Shown one piece after another: positions 15,938 to 25,688 of a stretch of DNA of 64,000 nt. The notes beneath the pieces were generated by a model that was not told the DNA's origin, did not search any database, and saw nothing but the letters and a program-made list of their open reading frames with translations. Within the stretch, counting starts at the first letter, position 1; each line of letters opens with the position of its first letter. Source of the stretch: Chthonomonas calidirosea T49 (GTDB lineage: Bacteria > Armatimonadota > Chthonomonadetes > Chthonomonadales > Chthonomonadaceae); assembly GCF_000427095.1 (NCBI RefSeq), contig NC_021487.1, forward strand, positions 2,649,233-2,713,232, read 5' to 3'. A program made the position numbers and the translations under genes.

Positions 15938-18900
15938 TATCGTACCTCCACACGTTCTGAGCCGGTTTCAACGTTTGTATCTGGGTCGTACATTGCTTGG
16001 AGCCGAGTGGGCAAGGCGGTGAAACGGCCAGCCGTCTGGGCTCGCAGGTGATAATCGATGACATGCTTCCCCTTCGATAGGGAACGAATAAAGAAGGTGA
16101 GCCTGTCATCACGGATATCCATGCTAGAGAACCAGTAGTCCCAGTCGCCTTCCACATCGGCCGTGCCGCGCTCTGTAACCTCTAAACCGGCCGGTAAGGG
16201 GTCTTCCATGAGCACGTAGCTCATGTCCTTTGGCACCACAAAGCTAAGGCGCACCAGAATCGACTCGTTGGGGGCAAAGCGATCGTTGGTCGGGATCAGC
16301 TCGCCTTTGTCGGAGAGGCGATAATAGTTGCGTGTCAATTGAAAGCCGGGTAGCTTAAGCGGGGGCAGCGGCAGATCGTTTGGAGTGGTCTCAACGCTGC
16401 GTACCTCAAGGGTGTAAAAGATCGGGCTGCTGCCTTCAAGTAGCTTTAGCTCTACCGTGTTCTTGTTAAGTTGCAAGAGCCCAGGAGGCACGGTCACATC
16501 GCGCAAAGGCATCTGAGCACTTATGGGAACATGGGCAACAAGGCGGCCGTTCACCGAGATGGCAAGGGTGCCGGTTGGGCTGTGCATCCTTTTCTGCAGC
16601 AGATAGCTGCCAAGAAAACGGATGGCGAGGGCCATGTCGCGCGTGTTCATCCAGTAAGAATCGGCATGTCGCAGCAGAAACCATCGAAGGCCCGACTCGA
16701 TCAAGGGGTTTTGGGGGTTGGCTGTGAGAAGCGCCTGTAAGGCTAAGAGTGTTGTGTAGGTTGAATCGGCGTAGAAGAAGCCAGGCACCGTCTGCCCCTC
16801 CCAGTGCATCAGAGCTCCTTCTATTCTTGCGCGACGAAGAAGCGCGTTGAGCGAATCGTTTAGGCTACGACCAAGCGCTTTATCTATTAGCACGGTATAG
16901 GCTAGGTTTTCTGAGGAGAGGCCGGGAAGGATGAAGTGAGAGCGTGCTTTAGCGACAAGTTCTCGATTGCCGCATTGCAGAAGCACGTAGAGGACGAAGG
17001 GCTGGACATCGAGAGGGGTTTTGGGCAACATAGCAATAGCCGCCTTAGCACCGCTATCTATGACCTGCTGAGCCACAGGATAGCCGTACTTCATGGCGAG
17101 TAGAAGCGATTCGAGCGCATAGGCGGTCATCCAGGGGTCGTCGTTGTCATACTGCCACCAGCCCCAAGCACCATCATCGTGTTGTAGGCGGTAGAGGCGC
17201 GCAACGTTTTCCTGAATGGCGGAGTTCATAGCGGGCGAAGCGCTCAAACCAAGCCGCGGCAGCGTTTTGGAGGCCACCAAGTTGGCAATAAGGCCACTTG
17301 CCGTCTGCTCCACACAGCTGTAGGGATAGGCACTGATTGCGTCCACGCTGTCGCTCAAGGCGGAGGCCAACGAGGGAATGAGGTGTACCTTCACCTGAGT
17401 GGCCGAGAGCACTGTTTGAGGGTTGAGGCGAAACACCTCAACCTGCGGGTTACCGGCACCGACCTCACCGGAATAGGATGCGAGCTGGGTGCGGCCGAAG
17501 GGACGAACGGTGAGGGGCAGTTCAACGCCATCGTTAAACGACGGGCCACCGGTGGAGGTGGGCAGTGTCCAAGCAGTGGCCGTAAGCTTTGCCGAGCCGA
17601 ACAAGGGGGCTGTAACCTGCCAGGAGAGTGTGGCCTGTTGGGCGTTCTCTATATGCAGCTGCTGTTGGACAGCTCCTTGAATTTGGAGGCCTTCTGCCTG
17701 TAGACGTACGATGACGTTTTGGGGTAGGCCTGTGTCGTTGCGTACGCTGGTCGTTACGGTGGCCTGGTCGCCTTGGGTAAGAAGACGAGGAAGTTCCATT
17801 TGCAACAGAAACGGCTTCGAGACTTGGATTTTGCTTATCTGCCAGCCGAACTGGGTGCTCATGGTTTGGGCGATGGCGGTTGCCCGCCATGTGGTGAGGT
17901 TATCTGGCACGGCGAAGGAAACAGTGGCATTGCCCCTGGAGTCGGTTAGCACGTCGGGTGCCCAAAGAGCGGTATCGGCGAACTTACGGCGTATCTGAAT
18001 GGTGCTCGCTGCTTTCTGCTCGCTGCCTAACGTGACGGTGTCGTTAGAGAAAGAGGTGGTCACCGAGTTCTGGCGATAGGGATAGAAGGCTCGATAAACG
18101 ATATCGGGCGATTCCTCCTGAAGCTTAAAGATGGCCTCATCCACAACGGCAAAGGACAGATCGCTTTTTACCGGTCTTCCATGAGCGTCGGAGACGTGAA
18201 TGTGATAGGTTACACGGCTACCGGGCAGATAGAGCGGGAGATGGTCGCCGTAGGAGGGGTGATCGGGTGTTAGGGTAACAAAAAGGCGTTTATCTGGAAC
18301 GGGAATACGTACGGAGATGCTGTTGTTGCCCGAAGCTTTAGCGCCAAGATAGCAAGCGGAGATAAAGACGTTAGGCCCGTACTCCTTGAGAATGGGAATG
18401 GGCACCACCAGGCTATGTTGAGACATAGCCACGGTAAAGGTGCGATAGATGCGATTCCCTTCTAAGGTGATAAGCACCTTGCTCGGCACAATAGGGCAGA
18501 CGAGTAAAAGCTGTGCCGTTTCGCCTGGAGTGTAGGCGCGCTTATCGGTGAGGAGAGTGGGATCGGTGGAAGTAAAGGAAGTAGACCCTTCGTAAGATGC
18601 ATCGTACACCTCGATGCTATCGGTGGTTTCGATGGAACGGCCTTTGGCGTCACGGGTGCGTAAAACGAGTTGGAGACTGCCAGCGTGCGGCGGTTGAAAG
18701 GTGAAGACAGCACGACCCAGGGCATCGGTGGTAGCATGTAGGGTTGTCCAAAGGTAGCGATGGTAGTCCGAATAGTTTCCCAACTTTTCGTAAGCAAGTT
18801 CAAGGGTTACCGGCTGCTGAGGAACGGCCTGCTGTTGCCAGGTATGCACCGTTGTCAAAACGCTGATGGACTGGCCTGGTAAGCAGAAATAGCCTGTGGG

Positions 18901-20733
18901 CTGCACATCCAGCGCGTAGTCGCCTGAGACCACAGGCACCTGGCATCGCTGCTCCTCTTGGCGGTTGTTGACGGTGACGGTAACATCAAAATCCGCGATC
19001 TCGCGTTGGGGCAGAAACGCGAAAGAGTGGGTGGGCTTGGTTGGTACGCTGATAACCGCGTCGCCGTTCGAGTCAAGAGTCGTTTGTCCTTCCTGTTCTA
19101 GGCTGCCATAATAGCCTTCCCTTTGCGCCTCCCCCTCATCAGGCGAGGCTGGGAAAATGTCGTATTCATCCATGCTTTGTAGGTTACTCTGGTTAAACAC
19201 CTGATAGGAGACAACGGCGTTGGCCAGTGGCGCTCCATAAAAGTAGGAGGCATGGACGTGGAGGCGAATGGGCTCGCCTCGCACATAAAGCGGTCGCTCT
19301 GGGGTGAGGGTTACCTGGAACTCGGGTTTGCGGTAGGCGGCCACAGCGATATCCTTTGTATAGCCCGTCACACCGTCGGGCATCTGGATAAAAAGGGTGT
19401 AAGTGCCGGTGGTTGCCTCAATTGGCAGGGTCATTTTGCCGTTAAAAGCGCCGAAGCTGTTGGTATAGAGGGTTTGGCTGTACACTTGAATGCCTTTGGG
19501 ATCGTTCATCACCACGGACACGGGCGTATGGGGAGGAGGAAGCCGATAGCTCCAGGCCGAGCCGCCATCTGAGGTGCCAGTTGCCACAGGAGTTAGCTGG
19601 TTGCGACGTGCGATACCCTTAAAGTAGATGGTCTGTCCAGGTCGGTAGAGAGGTCTCTCTGTATAGATACTGACGGTGTACAGGTTGTTGCGACTCGAGT
19701 TGAAGTTGGCTCCTTTTACGACAACCTCATCGTCGCCTCGTTGTGCGACAAAAAACTGGCTTTCGAGGAACGGGGATTGGGGATTTGTGAAGAGTGCCAG
19801 ACCGTTTTGGTTTGTTTGGGTTTGCAGGCGCACTTCGTTTTCATGGTAGCATCGCACCATGCAATGTGGAATCGGATCCCCACTAGGCATATCCACCACA
19901 TAGGCGAGCGTCTGTGTATCGGCCTGTTTAAGCACCATGCCCATGTCGGTGATCTGCAGCCAACCCGCAACGCAATCCTCTTGATGGCGAAGGCGAAGAA
20001 GATACAGACCTGGAGGCAGCGGTGGAAGAGCAAAGCGTTTATAGAAAAAGCCTTCCACGTCGGGCTTTCCAATGGCCACCTCTTTCTCTAAAACGAGTTT
20101 GGGGGTGGGCATTGTTGTGGGGTGTAGGAGGGAAGCCAGATAGTGCGTCGTGGAGATGGTATCTGCCGCGCTAAGAGCGTCTAGCGCCGAGGCAAGTTGC
20201 TTATTTTGCAGGATTTGCGACAGTTTTGTGCGATAAACTTGCACATGGTACGAGTCCTTATCTAGCGGAACTCTGTCGCTTACGTAGCCACGCACGGCGA
20301 ATCGGCCTTGCTCTTTGGTGCCAAAGACCCTTTGGCGCTGCACTATCTCAAAACGGGAGAGGCTGCGCTGTAAAAATAGCGTGACCGGGGTAAGCGATCC
20401 CTCCCCCACATGGATGCGACTTATCTGGATGCTATGGGCTGGCGTGTCGGCGGAGACATCGTAATCTCCGGTGGGCACGCGCGAGAGAAGGAACTTGCCA
20501 TGTAGATTGCTGAGGGTACGCAGCTGATGGCGATAAGGGTTGTTGCCTGCAGGTGTGAGTACCACTTCGGCCCCAGCAATCGGTTTATGAAGGTCATTTA
20601 GCCAGACGGTTCCGGTAACCCCTCCTATAGGCGTATCTTGGTAGATGCGATAGGAGAGGCCAAGCCCTATGAAGGCGAGCGCGAACACAATGGGCAGGAG
20701 ATGCCAAAAGGAAGAGGGTTGTTTCGTTTCCAT
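15937..20733 (-). CDS. Bacterial alpha-2-macroglobulin with intact thioester
   Basis: 1598 residues from the ATG at 20733 (GAGGAG seven bases upstream overlaps the stop of the preceding gene). A second ATG five codons earlier has no ribosome site. Order: one N-terminal membrane anchor; a carboxypeptidase-regulatory-like beta domain (~45-115); a series of MG domains; the A2M core (SFAVVDEAIF, DNLTTWRATAIA); the thioester CVEQ (Cys1140-Gln1143) and alpha/alpha thioester-domain barrel (DDGAWGWW); and a C-terminal receptor-like domain. Such proteins trap attacking proteases covalently in the periplasm or at the surface. The usual partner PBP1C is absent here; instead a polytopic membrane protein and VanW flank it. 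Confidence 0.92.
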   Translation of the reverse strand: METKQPSSFWHLLPIVFALAFIGLGLSYRIYQDTPIGGVTGTVWLNDLHKPIAGAEVVLTPAGNNPYRHQLRTLSNLHGKFLLSRVPTGDYDVSADTPAHSIQISRIHVGEGSLTPVTLFLQRSLSRFEIVQRQRVFGTKEQGRFAVRGYVSDRVPLDKDSYHVQVYRTKLSQILQNKQLASALDALSAADTISTTHYLASLLHPTTMPTPKLVLEKEVAIGKPDVEGFFYKRFALPPLPPGLYLLRLRHQEDCVAGWLQITDMGMVLKQADTQTLAYVVDMPSGDPIPHCMVRCYHENEVRLQTQTNQNGLALFTNPQSPFLESQFFVAQRGDDEVVVKGANFNSSRNNLYTVSIYTERPLYRPGQTIYFKGIARRNQLTPVATGTSDGGSAWSYRLPPPHTPVSVVMNDPKGIQVYSQTLYTNSFGAFNGKMTLPIEATTGTYTLFIQMPDGVTGYTKDIAVAAYRKPEFQVTLTPERPLYVRGEPIRLHVHASYFYGAPLANAVVSYQVFNQSNLQSMDEYDIFPASPDEGEAQREGYYGSLEQEGQTTLDSNGDAVISVPTKPTHSFAFLPQREIADFDVTVTVNNRQEEQRCQVPVVSGDYALDVQPTGYFCLPGQSISVLTTVHTWQQQAVPQQPVTLELAYEKLGNYSDYHRYLWTTLHATTDALGRAVFTFQPPHAGSLQLVLRTRDAKGRSIETTDSIEVYDASYEGSTSFTSTDPTLLTDKRAYTPGETAQLLLVCPIVPSKVLITLEGNRIYRTFTVAMSQHSLVVPIPILKEYGPNVFISACYLGAKASGNNSISVRIPVPDKRLFVTLTPDHPSYGDHLPLYLPGSRVTYHIHVSDAHGRPVKSDLSFAVVDEAIFKLQEESPDIVYRAFYPYRQNSVTTSFSNDTVTLGSEQKAASTIQIRRKFADTALWAPDVLTDSRGNATVSFAVPDNLTTWRATAIAQTMSTQFGWQISKIQVSKPFLLQMELPRLLTQGDQATVTTSVRNDTGLPQNVIVRLQAEGLQIQGAVQQQLHIENAQQATLSWQVTAPLFGSAKLTATAWTLPTSTGGPSFNDGVELPLTVRPFGRTQLASYSGEVGAGNPQVEVFRLNPQTVLSATQVKVHLIPSLASALSDSVDAISAYPYSCVEQTASGLIANLVASKTLPRLGLSASPAMNSAIQENVARLYRLQHDDGAWGWWQYDNDDPWMTAYALESLLLAMKYGYPVAQQVIDSGAKAAIAMLPKTPLDVQPFVLYVLLQCGNRELVAKARSHFILPGLSSENLAYTVLIDKALGRSLNDSLNALLRRARIEGALMHWEGQTVPGFFYADSTYTTLLALQALLTANPQNPLIESGLRWFLLRHADSYWMNTRDMALAIRFLGSYLLQKRMHSPTGTLAISVNGRLVAHVPISAQMPLRDVTVPPGLLQLNKNTVELKLLEGSSPIFYTLEVRSVETTPNDLPLPPLKLPGFQLTRNYYRLSDKGELIPTNDRFAPNESILVRLSFVVPKDMSYVLMEDPLPAGLEVTERGTADVEGDWDYWFSSMDIRDDRLTFFIRSLSKGKHVIDYHLRAQTAGRFTALPTRLQAMYDPDTNVETGSERVEVR

Positions 20734-20744
20734 TAGGTCGCTCC

Positions 20745-22424
20745 TCATGAGCGTGTAGCCGCTTTGGCTTGTCGGCGCCGATCAACATAACCGCCCATCT
20801 TTCCGGCAAAAGTCGCCAGAATCAGAAAGCCTACAGCTATCAGCACGATGCGTATCTTCTCTTCCCGTGCGAAGTTGGCCACAGGAAGCACCGTTTGGCT
20901 CCATTGCAGCAGGGCGAGCATCGTGGCGATGGAGAAGAGAGTCGGTAAAAGACCGTACAGCGTTGGGTAGACTCCGTTCTGCTGGTCATCTGGTTGAAAC
21001 AGCGGCAGAAGCGATGTGAGCGCCAGCCCAAAAAACAGGCTCTCGGCGCACTTGGAGCCGTAGATCAGCAAGACGAGGCCAGGGATGAGCAGCGTCAGCA
21101 GCCCAGTGAGAAATAGATGATAGAGCGGGAGGGTTTTCGTTCGGTCGAAATCTGTCCAAGAGAGCAGATAGCCTTGAACAAGCGGTGGAGCAAGAACGCC
21201 TACTAAAAACCCAAAGAGGGCGTAATGGTCGGCCAGATCGCGGTGCCAGAGGTCTGCACTATAGCGAATGAGGAAGAGGCGGTAGAGGCCTAGCTGCACG
21301 GCAAAGAGACCTATCAGCAGCATCTGTCCAAGCGTTTTCGCTCGGAGGGGATATTCGGCGACACTGGTAGAAGCGATACGCACGGCAATAACGAGCCAGC
21401 TTCCCATAAGCATCACCCCGATACCAAAGCCCGCCAAAAGTTGGTAGGCGGCCATATATCCAACGAGCACAAGCAATGCGCTCAGCGCGCCTGTCTGCCA
21501 AGCCCATGCCCAAGCCCCATTTTGCGATCGGAGTTTACCGGTTTCGAGCAGCCACCAAACGAGAATCGTTCCAAAGCTGCCGATGGCGCTTAGGAGGGTG
21601 AACGGGGGATGATCCATCTCTTTTGCGCTGAGGAGGTGGCAGGCGCCCATCAGGAGGGCTGCGCCGACCATGGCACGCAGAAGGCGTGTGGCCTCGGCTT
21701 GTGCTGGTAGCTCTTTAAGCCACCGAAGACGGTCGGCCAGCTTCCCCAAACCGGCAAATGGCAGCGAGGCGACAAAGAGCAAGCACAGGGTGGCATCGGC
21801 AAGAGCAAAGCCAATGGCGCTCCAATGGACCGGGATGCTGGAGGCACCAAAGCGAGAGGGGCTGCGGTACTCCCCAGCAACGGCCAACAGCAGCAAGGCC
21901 AAAACAAAGCCCAAACCGGTTATCTGCTGAAGCCAGAGCCTCTGTCCCACCGCGCCCTCTTTCTCGGTCCCAAGGGCAGTGAGAAAAGTAGATACAAACC
22001 AGCCTATGGCCACCCCGAAATGCACATCGGGCAGGCTATTGCGCATCCAAAGCGACGGCACCGCCATAACGCCCAGCGCGATAAAATAGGGGATGGTTGA
22101 AGCGGTCGCGCCTACAGCAGCCCCGCTGGTGGGAATGGAAGGCTCTTCGACGGCCGTTTGATACAGAGCCCAAAGCCCGCCCAACGCTCCGATGGTGCCC
22201 AAGAGGTAGCCGAGGCTGAAGCCATGGGCAAGCGTATGCGGAGTATGTATCGTAAGGCTAACGAGCTCGCCGAGTATCGCAAGGCCAACAGCGGCCAGCA
22301 GATAACGGCGAGGCAGGTGGGGACGTGGGCTTTGCCACCTAAAAATCGGCCATGACAGGAGCAGTGACGCAACGACGCCGATGCCGCAAAGCCCTAAGGC
22401 GCTACGAAATAAAAACAACTCCAT
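20745..22424 (-). CDS. Polytopic membrane protein of unknown function, first gene of A2M operon
   Basis: 559 residues from the ATG at 22424, which follows GAGGAGG by 9 bases. The in-frame ATG at 22487 lies in a tandem 19-base repeat in the leader and gives an unlikely N-terminus. Roughly 14-16 hydrophobic helices cover almost the whole length, with few charged loops and no recognised transporter signature. Its TGA overlaps the ribosome site of the A2M gene, so production is probably coupled. It might support envelope export or assembly; no function can be assigned. Confidence 0.7.
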   Translation of the reverse strand: MELFLFRSALGLCGIGVVASLLLSWPIFRWQSPRPHLPRRYLLAAVGLAILGELVSLTIHTPHTLAHGFSLGYLLGTIGALGGLWALYQTAVEEPSIPTSGAAVGATASTIPYFIALGVMAVPSLWMRNSLPDVHFGVAIGWFVSTFLTALGTEKEGAVGQRLWLQQITGLGFVLALLLLAVAGEYRSPSRFGASSIPVHWSAIGFALADATLCLLFVASLPFAGLGKLADRLRWLKELPAQAEATRLLRAMVGAALLMGACHLLSAKEMDHPPFTLLSAIGSFGTILVWWLLETGKLRSQNGAWAWAWQTGALSALLVLVGYMAAYQLLAGFGIGVMLMGSWLVIAVRIASTSVAEYPLRAKTLGQMLLIGLFAVQLGLYRLFLIRYSADLWHRDLADHYALFGFLVGVLAPPLVQGYLLSWTDFDRTKTLPLYHLFLTGLLTLLIPGLVLLIYGSKCAESLFFGLALTSLLPLFQPDDQQNGVYPTLYGLLPTLFSIATMLALLQWSQTVLPVANFAREEKIRIVLIAVGFLILATFAGKMGGYVDRRRQAKAATRS

Positions 22425-22464
22425 AGGTGTGACCCTCCTCTGACACACTGAAAGACAGTGCTTA

Positions 22465-22502
22465 GCAATCCAACAAACTATTTGCAATCCAACAAACTAT
22501 TT
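22465..22502. repeat. Perfect tandem duplication of 19 bases in operon leader
   Basis: Two adjacent copies of GCAATCCAACAAACTATTT (22465-22483 and 22484-22502), within the transcribed leader of the membrane protein-A2M-VanW operon, 40-80 bases before the start codon. Confidence 0.9.
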
Positions 22503-22593
22503 ATAGGAACGTAAAAAGCCGCGATAAGTTTCTTCTATATGCTGCCGTAAGTCTAGCTTTTTACGTAGCGCCAACTTACTTGTAGATGAGATT

Positions 22594-22622
22594 ATTATAA
22601 CAGAGTGATTAGTGGTTGTCAA
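22594..22622 (-). promoter_or_regulatory. Perfect consensus sigma70 promoter of membrane protein-A2M-VanW operon
   Basis: Minus-strand TTGACA (22622-22617), 17-base spacer, TATAAT (22599-22594), an exact consensus. Start of transcription is expected near 22587, giving a ~160-base leader. Confidence 0.9.
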
Positions 22623-22674
22623 CGAAGTTTTTGGGCTTTAAAATAGTGGGAAGTAGGTTGTTGAGGTTGTTTCT

Positions 22675-23700
22675 TTAACCCCATCCTCCCACGGTGCTAG
22701 CACGAACGTCGAGACGCATAGGGAAGCGACGAATTCGTTCAGAGGGCAGTTGACCGTTGATGATGGCAACAAGCATCTCCACAGCAGTGGCTGCTATCTC
22801 ATCAAGAGGCTGCCATAGCGAGCTGATAGGAGGGTGAGCGGTAGCGCTGATCTCGGTGGAGTTAATGGTAATGACGGCGATATCTTCTGGGATGTGCAGC
22901 CCTTGAGCGACGGCGGATTCGACAAAGTTACGCCCAATATATTCCGAGTCGATCAGCAAAGCATCAGGAAAGAAAGGCAGCTGTTTCAGAGCATCTATCC
23001 ACGCCGTGGGAGTATGGTCGCCCATTGAAGGCCAATCTGCAACAAGCAGTTCGATCTCCGGATGCTGCTGGGCAAAGCGAACCGCGCTCTGCGTACGCTC
23101 TTTTGTCCAAGAGCTTGCCGTTTGCGGAATCGCGCAGAAGATGCGTTTGCGTCCGATAGAGAGAAAGTGCTCTAGCGCCATTTGAACGCCGCCTTCGTTA
23201 TCGCAATCTACCGCGAAGCAGGCTGGATGGTCTACATGATAGGAGATGCAGACGATGGGGAAGCCGTTTTCGAGAAGGGCAAAGGTTAGCGGGTCGGCGC
23301 CCTCACGACCGATGAGGATAGCTCCATCGGCTAATCCACTTTGGATATCGGCTGCTTGCGATTGCCAATCTGGGAAGTGAGCCGAGTGAAGCACCATGTT
23401 GTAGTCATATCGTGGGAGGCTTGCGAGAATGCTAGAGAGTATCGGGCTATGGTAAGCCGACTGATAGACAAGGCTATCGGGCGTGTTGAGGATAACCCCA
23501 ATCCGTTGGGTTTTGCCTGTCGCCAAGGCGCGTGCAGCGGCATGAGGACGATAGCCAATGCGGAGCGCTACCTCACGCACATGTCGTTTGGTGGCTTCCG
23601 GAATGGAGTGAGCTCGGCCGTTAAAAACCAAAGAGACCGTTGTTGGCGACACACCCGCCACTTCCGCCACGTCCTGAATGCGCACACGTTGCTTTTTCAT
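22675..23700 (-). CDS. LacI family transcriptional regulator
   Basis: 341 residues. The N-terminal HTH (IQDVAEVAGVSPTTVS, ~8-23) and hinge helix are followed by a periplasmic-binding-protein-like sensor domain (QRIGVILN, DGAILIGREG, ALEHFLSIGRKRI, AVITINSTE). LacI members sense sugars or nucleosides and repress linked catabolic genes. The start overlaps the stop of the upstream UnbV/ASPIC remnant (ATGA). Since that remnant looks decayed, the natural target of this regulator is not evident from the neighbours. No obvious own operator was located. Confidence 0.93.
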   Translation of the reverse strand: MKKQRVRIQDVAEVAGVSPTTVSLVFNGRAHSIPEATKRHVREVALRIGYRPHAAARALATGKTQRIGVILNTPDSLVYQSAYHSPILSSILASLPRYDYNMVLHSAHFPDWQSQAADIQSGLADGAILIGREGADPLTFALLENGFPIVCISYHVDHPACFAVDCDNEGGVQMALEHFLSIGRKRIFCAIPQTASSWTKERTQSAVRFAQQHPEIELLVADWPSMGDHTPTAWIDALKQLPFFPDALLIDSEYIGRNFVESAVAQGLHIPEDIAVITINSTEISATAHPPISSLWQPLDEIAATAVEMLVAIINGQLPSERIRRFPMRLDVRASTVGGWG

Positions 23701-24223
23701 GAAAGCCTTCCCTCTCCTCTAATCTTACCCTCTATCAAAGAGACAATACGGTTGGTCGGTATCTGTTTGTGGACATCTATCTGCCCACTCGGCCAGTACA
23801 CCTCGATGTCCACTACCTTCGCTGTACCCACACCGCAATGAACCCTTTTGTCCGAAGCCGACATGTAGGAACCATCCGTCTGGCACAGGCGTAGATAGCG
23901 CTTCCCTTCCTCCGTCTTTACCCACACCAGAGCCCCCAGCCCATCGCGATTGCTGCGTGTGCCCTGCAAACGGCACTGCACCCAGTTACCTACAGCGGGG
24001 GTTTCGTTGTGGAGGAGCAGAGGAGCTCCTTCGGCATCTACTACAAGCACGTCCAGTCGGCCGTCGTTATCGTAATCGCCGATGGCCAGCCCACGTCCTA
24101 CAATGGGCTTCAGCAGATCGGGGCCGGCCTGTGCCGTTATCTCACGAAATAGAGTTCCCTCCACGTTATGGAACAGTTGTGTCGGCTGGCGGTAGGTAGT
24201 ACCGTTAGAAAATAAGTAAACCG
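23697..24223 (-). pseudogene. 5'-truncated UnbV/ASPIC (CRTAC1-type) protein remnant
   Basis: The largest start-to-stop frame (GTG 24164 to 23697, 155 residues) holds one FG-GAP-like Asp loop (GDYDNDGRLDVLVV) and a C-terminal UnbV/ASPIC domain (VKTEEGKRYLR, VYWPSGQID). The reading frame continues with family-like sequence upstream of the GTG (AVYLFSNGTTYRQPTQLFHN) as far as an in-frame TAA near 24225, with no start codon or ribosome site. Full-length relatives are 500 residues or more with several FG-GAP repeats, so this is a decayed C-terminal fragment. The related gene at 52062 shows the complete architecture. Its last bases are reused by the LacI start. Confidence 0.7.
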
Positions 24224-24293
24224 CTTTACTTTATTCTATCTTCTCCTCGAGATTGGTTGTGCTATGCCATAAGATGCAATACCCTCTCGCCTC

Positions 24294-25688
24294 CTAGTCA
24301 CGATAGGGCGGCAGAGAGGCGTTTGGTAGCAGGGCTGTTGCCTCCGCTTCATAGGCCGCCGCACGCCGTCTATCTCCTGCAGGACCTAGAAGACCCCAGT
24401 TCCCCTCAGCGGCCAGGGAGAGCAGTATCAGGCCACCAAGCTTCTGTGGGGTATCGTAGTCGATGGTTGTGAAAGCGCGACCGCTCTTTTCTGCATACTG
24501 GGCAAAACTGTCGCGAGCCTGCTGAACGTGCTCAAGGCGATAGTAGGCGAGCGAGAGATAGAGCGAAACCATGGGGTTCTGAGGCTCGAGTTGCTGGCTC
24601 TCTTTTAGGGACTGTAGGGCATCGGCGGCTTTGCCTCTCTCAAGCTGGATTTGCCCCATCTTGAGATAGATCTCTGCAGCTACCAATCGGCGTAAGGCCT
24701 CAGAGATCCCCTGGACAACCTGATCTTTCTGAGCAAGCACGGAATAGAGCAACTTCGTGTCTGGAAGGCTCCCACCGAGCGCGAACTGGAAAGACATGTC
24801 ATTTTGCAGCTCTGTCTGAAAGTCCAGAGCGTTAAGGTGTGCAAGGGCGTTTTGATAGAGCTGGAGCGCGATTGCGAGATCTCCGTTGTCATCGGCTCCT
24901 TGACCAACTCGGACAAGATCGAGCCCAAAGTTCTGTAGATGGTTCAAGGCCCCGATCAGGGATCCGAATTCCGATCGCGTTATTGGGAAACAGACATCGT
25001 AAAGGGATTGGCGAGTGACGCGCTGGCTCCACTGGGGCAACTGTGGATAGTATGGGCTTATCCGCCAAGAGAGCCGGCTATGGGGCAAGAGCGACCAGCG
25101 GTTATTGTGGCGGACGGCGTGTGCCTGCCACTGCCAGGTGATCTCTTGGATGGGGATAGGGCATCCTCCCAACGGTTGAAAGAGCAGATAGTCATGGAAG
25201 GTATCATTAACCTCTATCTCGGCGATATTGGAGGCCTTTGGTGGAGGCGCTATACTTGGAGCGTCGAAAAACGGGTAGGGCAGGCCTATGGCCATAGGTA
25301 ATAGAGTGCCATTGGGAAATAGAATTTGATCGTCTAACGCCTTATCGGGGCCGGGCACGGGGGAGATCAGATGGTTTGCTAAAATATATCGCCGTTTGGG
25401 TTGGATGATCTGGCAGATGGAAAGGCTGGGAAAAACACCACTCTCTGGTTGCGAGAAGGGAACAGGGCCATCGAGACCATAGACCAAGAAAATGCCATAG
25501 GTGCCTAGTACTCCCGTATTGTCAAGAACCGTGGTGGTATTGTTGGCGGCGTCGTGGAGCACCCAGGCGGAGAATGGGGTTGTTATTACGGGATGGAGCA
25601 CCACAAAGTCGGAGCTGGTGATCGTGAGATGATGAAACCCGCCTTTGGGAAGCGAATCGGGAGGCAGGGGAATATCGCAAGTGCACAC
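24294..25688 (-). CDS. C-terminal part of a frameshifted secreted protein (TPR-like tail)
   Basis: 464 residues from a GTG with no ribosome site. The first ~200 residues look beta-rich and lack a start-like N-terminus. Residues ~270-440 are helical, with two to three TPR-like repeats (LAIALQLYQNALAHL, KMGQIQLERGKAADALQSL, PMVSLYLSLAYYRLEHVQQA). The frame overlaps the preceding 351-codon frame by 103 bases. Adding one base in the G4/G5 runs at 25708-25717 would join both into one protein of ~820 residues. Treat it as one gene with a frameshift, either real, erroneous or recoded. No enzymatic domain recognised. Confidence 0.55.
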   Translation of the reverse strand: MCTCDIPLPPDSLPKGGFHHLTITSSDFVVLHPVITTPFSAWVLHDAANNTTTVLDNTGVLGTYGIFLVYGLDGPVPFSQPESGVFPSLSICQIIQPKRRYILANHLISPVPGPDKALDDQILFPNGTLLPMAIGLPYPFFDAPSIAPPPKASNIAEIEVNDTFHDYLLFQPLGGCPIPIQEITWQWQAHAVRHNNRWSLLPHSRLSWRISPYYPQLPQWSQRVTRQSLYDVCFPITRSEFGSLIGALNHLQNFGLDLVRVGQGADDNGDLAIALQLYQNALAHLNALDFQTELQNDMSFQFALGGSLPDTKLLYSVLAQKDQVVQGISEALRRLVAAEIYLKMGQIQLERGKAADALQSLKESQQLEPQNPMVSLYLSLAYYRLEHVQQARDSFAQYAEKSGRAFTTIDYDTPQKLGGLILLSLAAEGNWGLLGPAGDRRRAAAYEAEATALLPNASLPPYRD

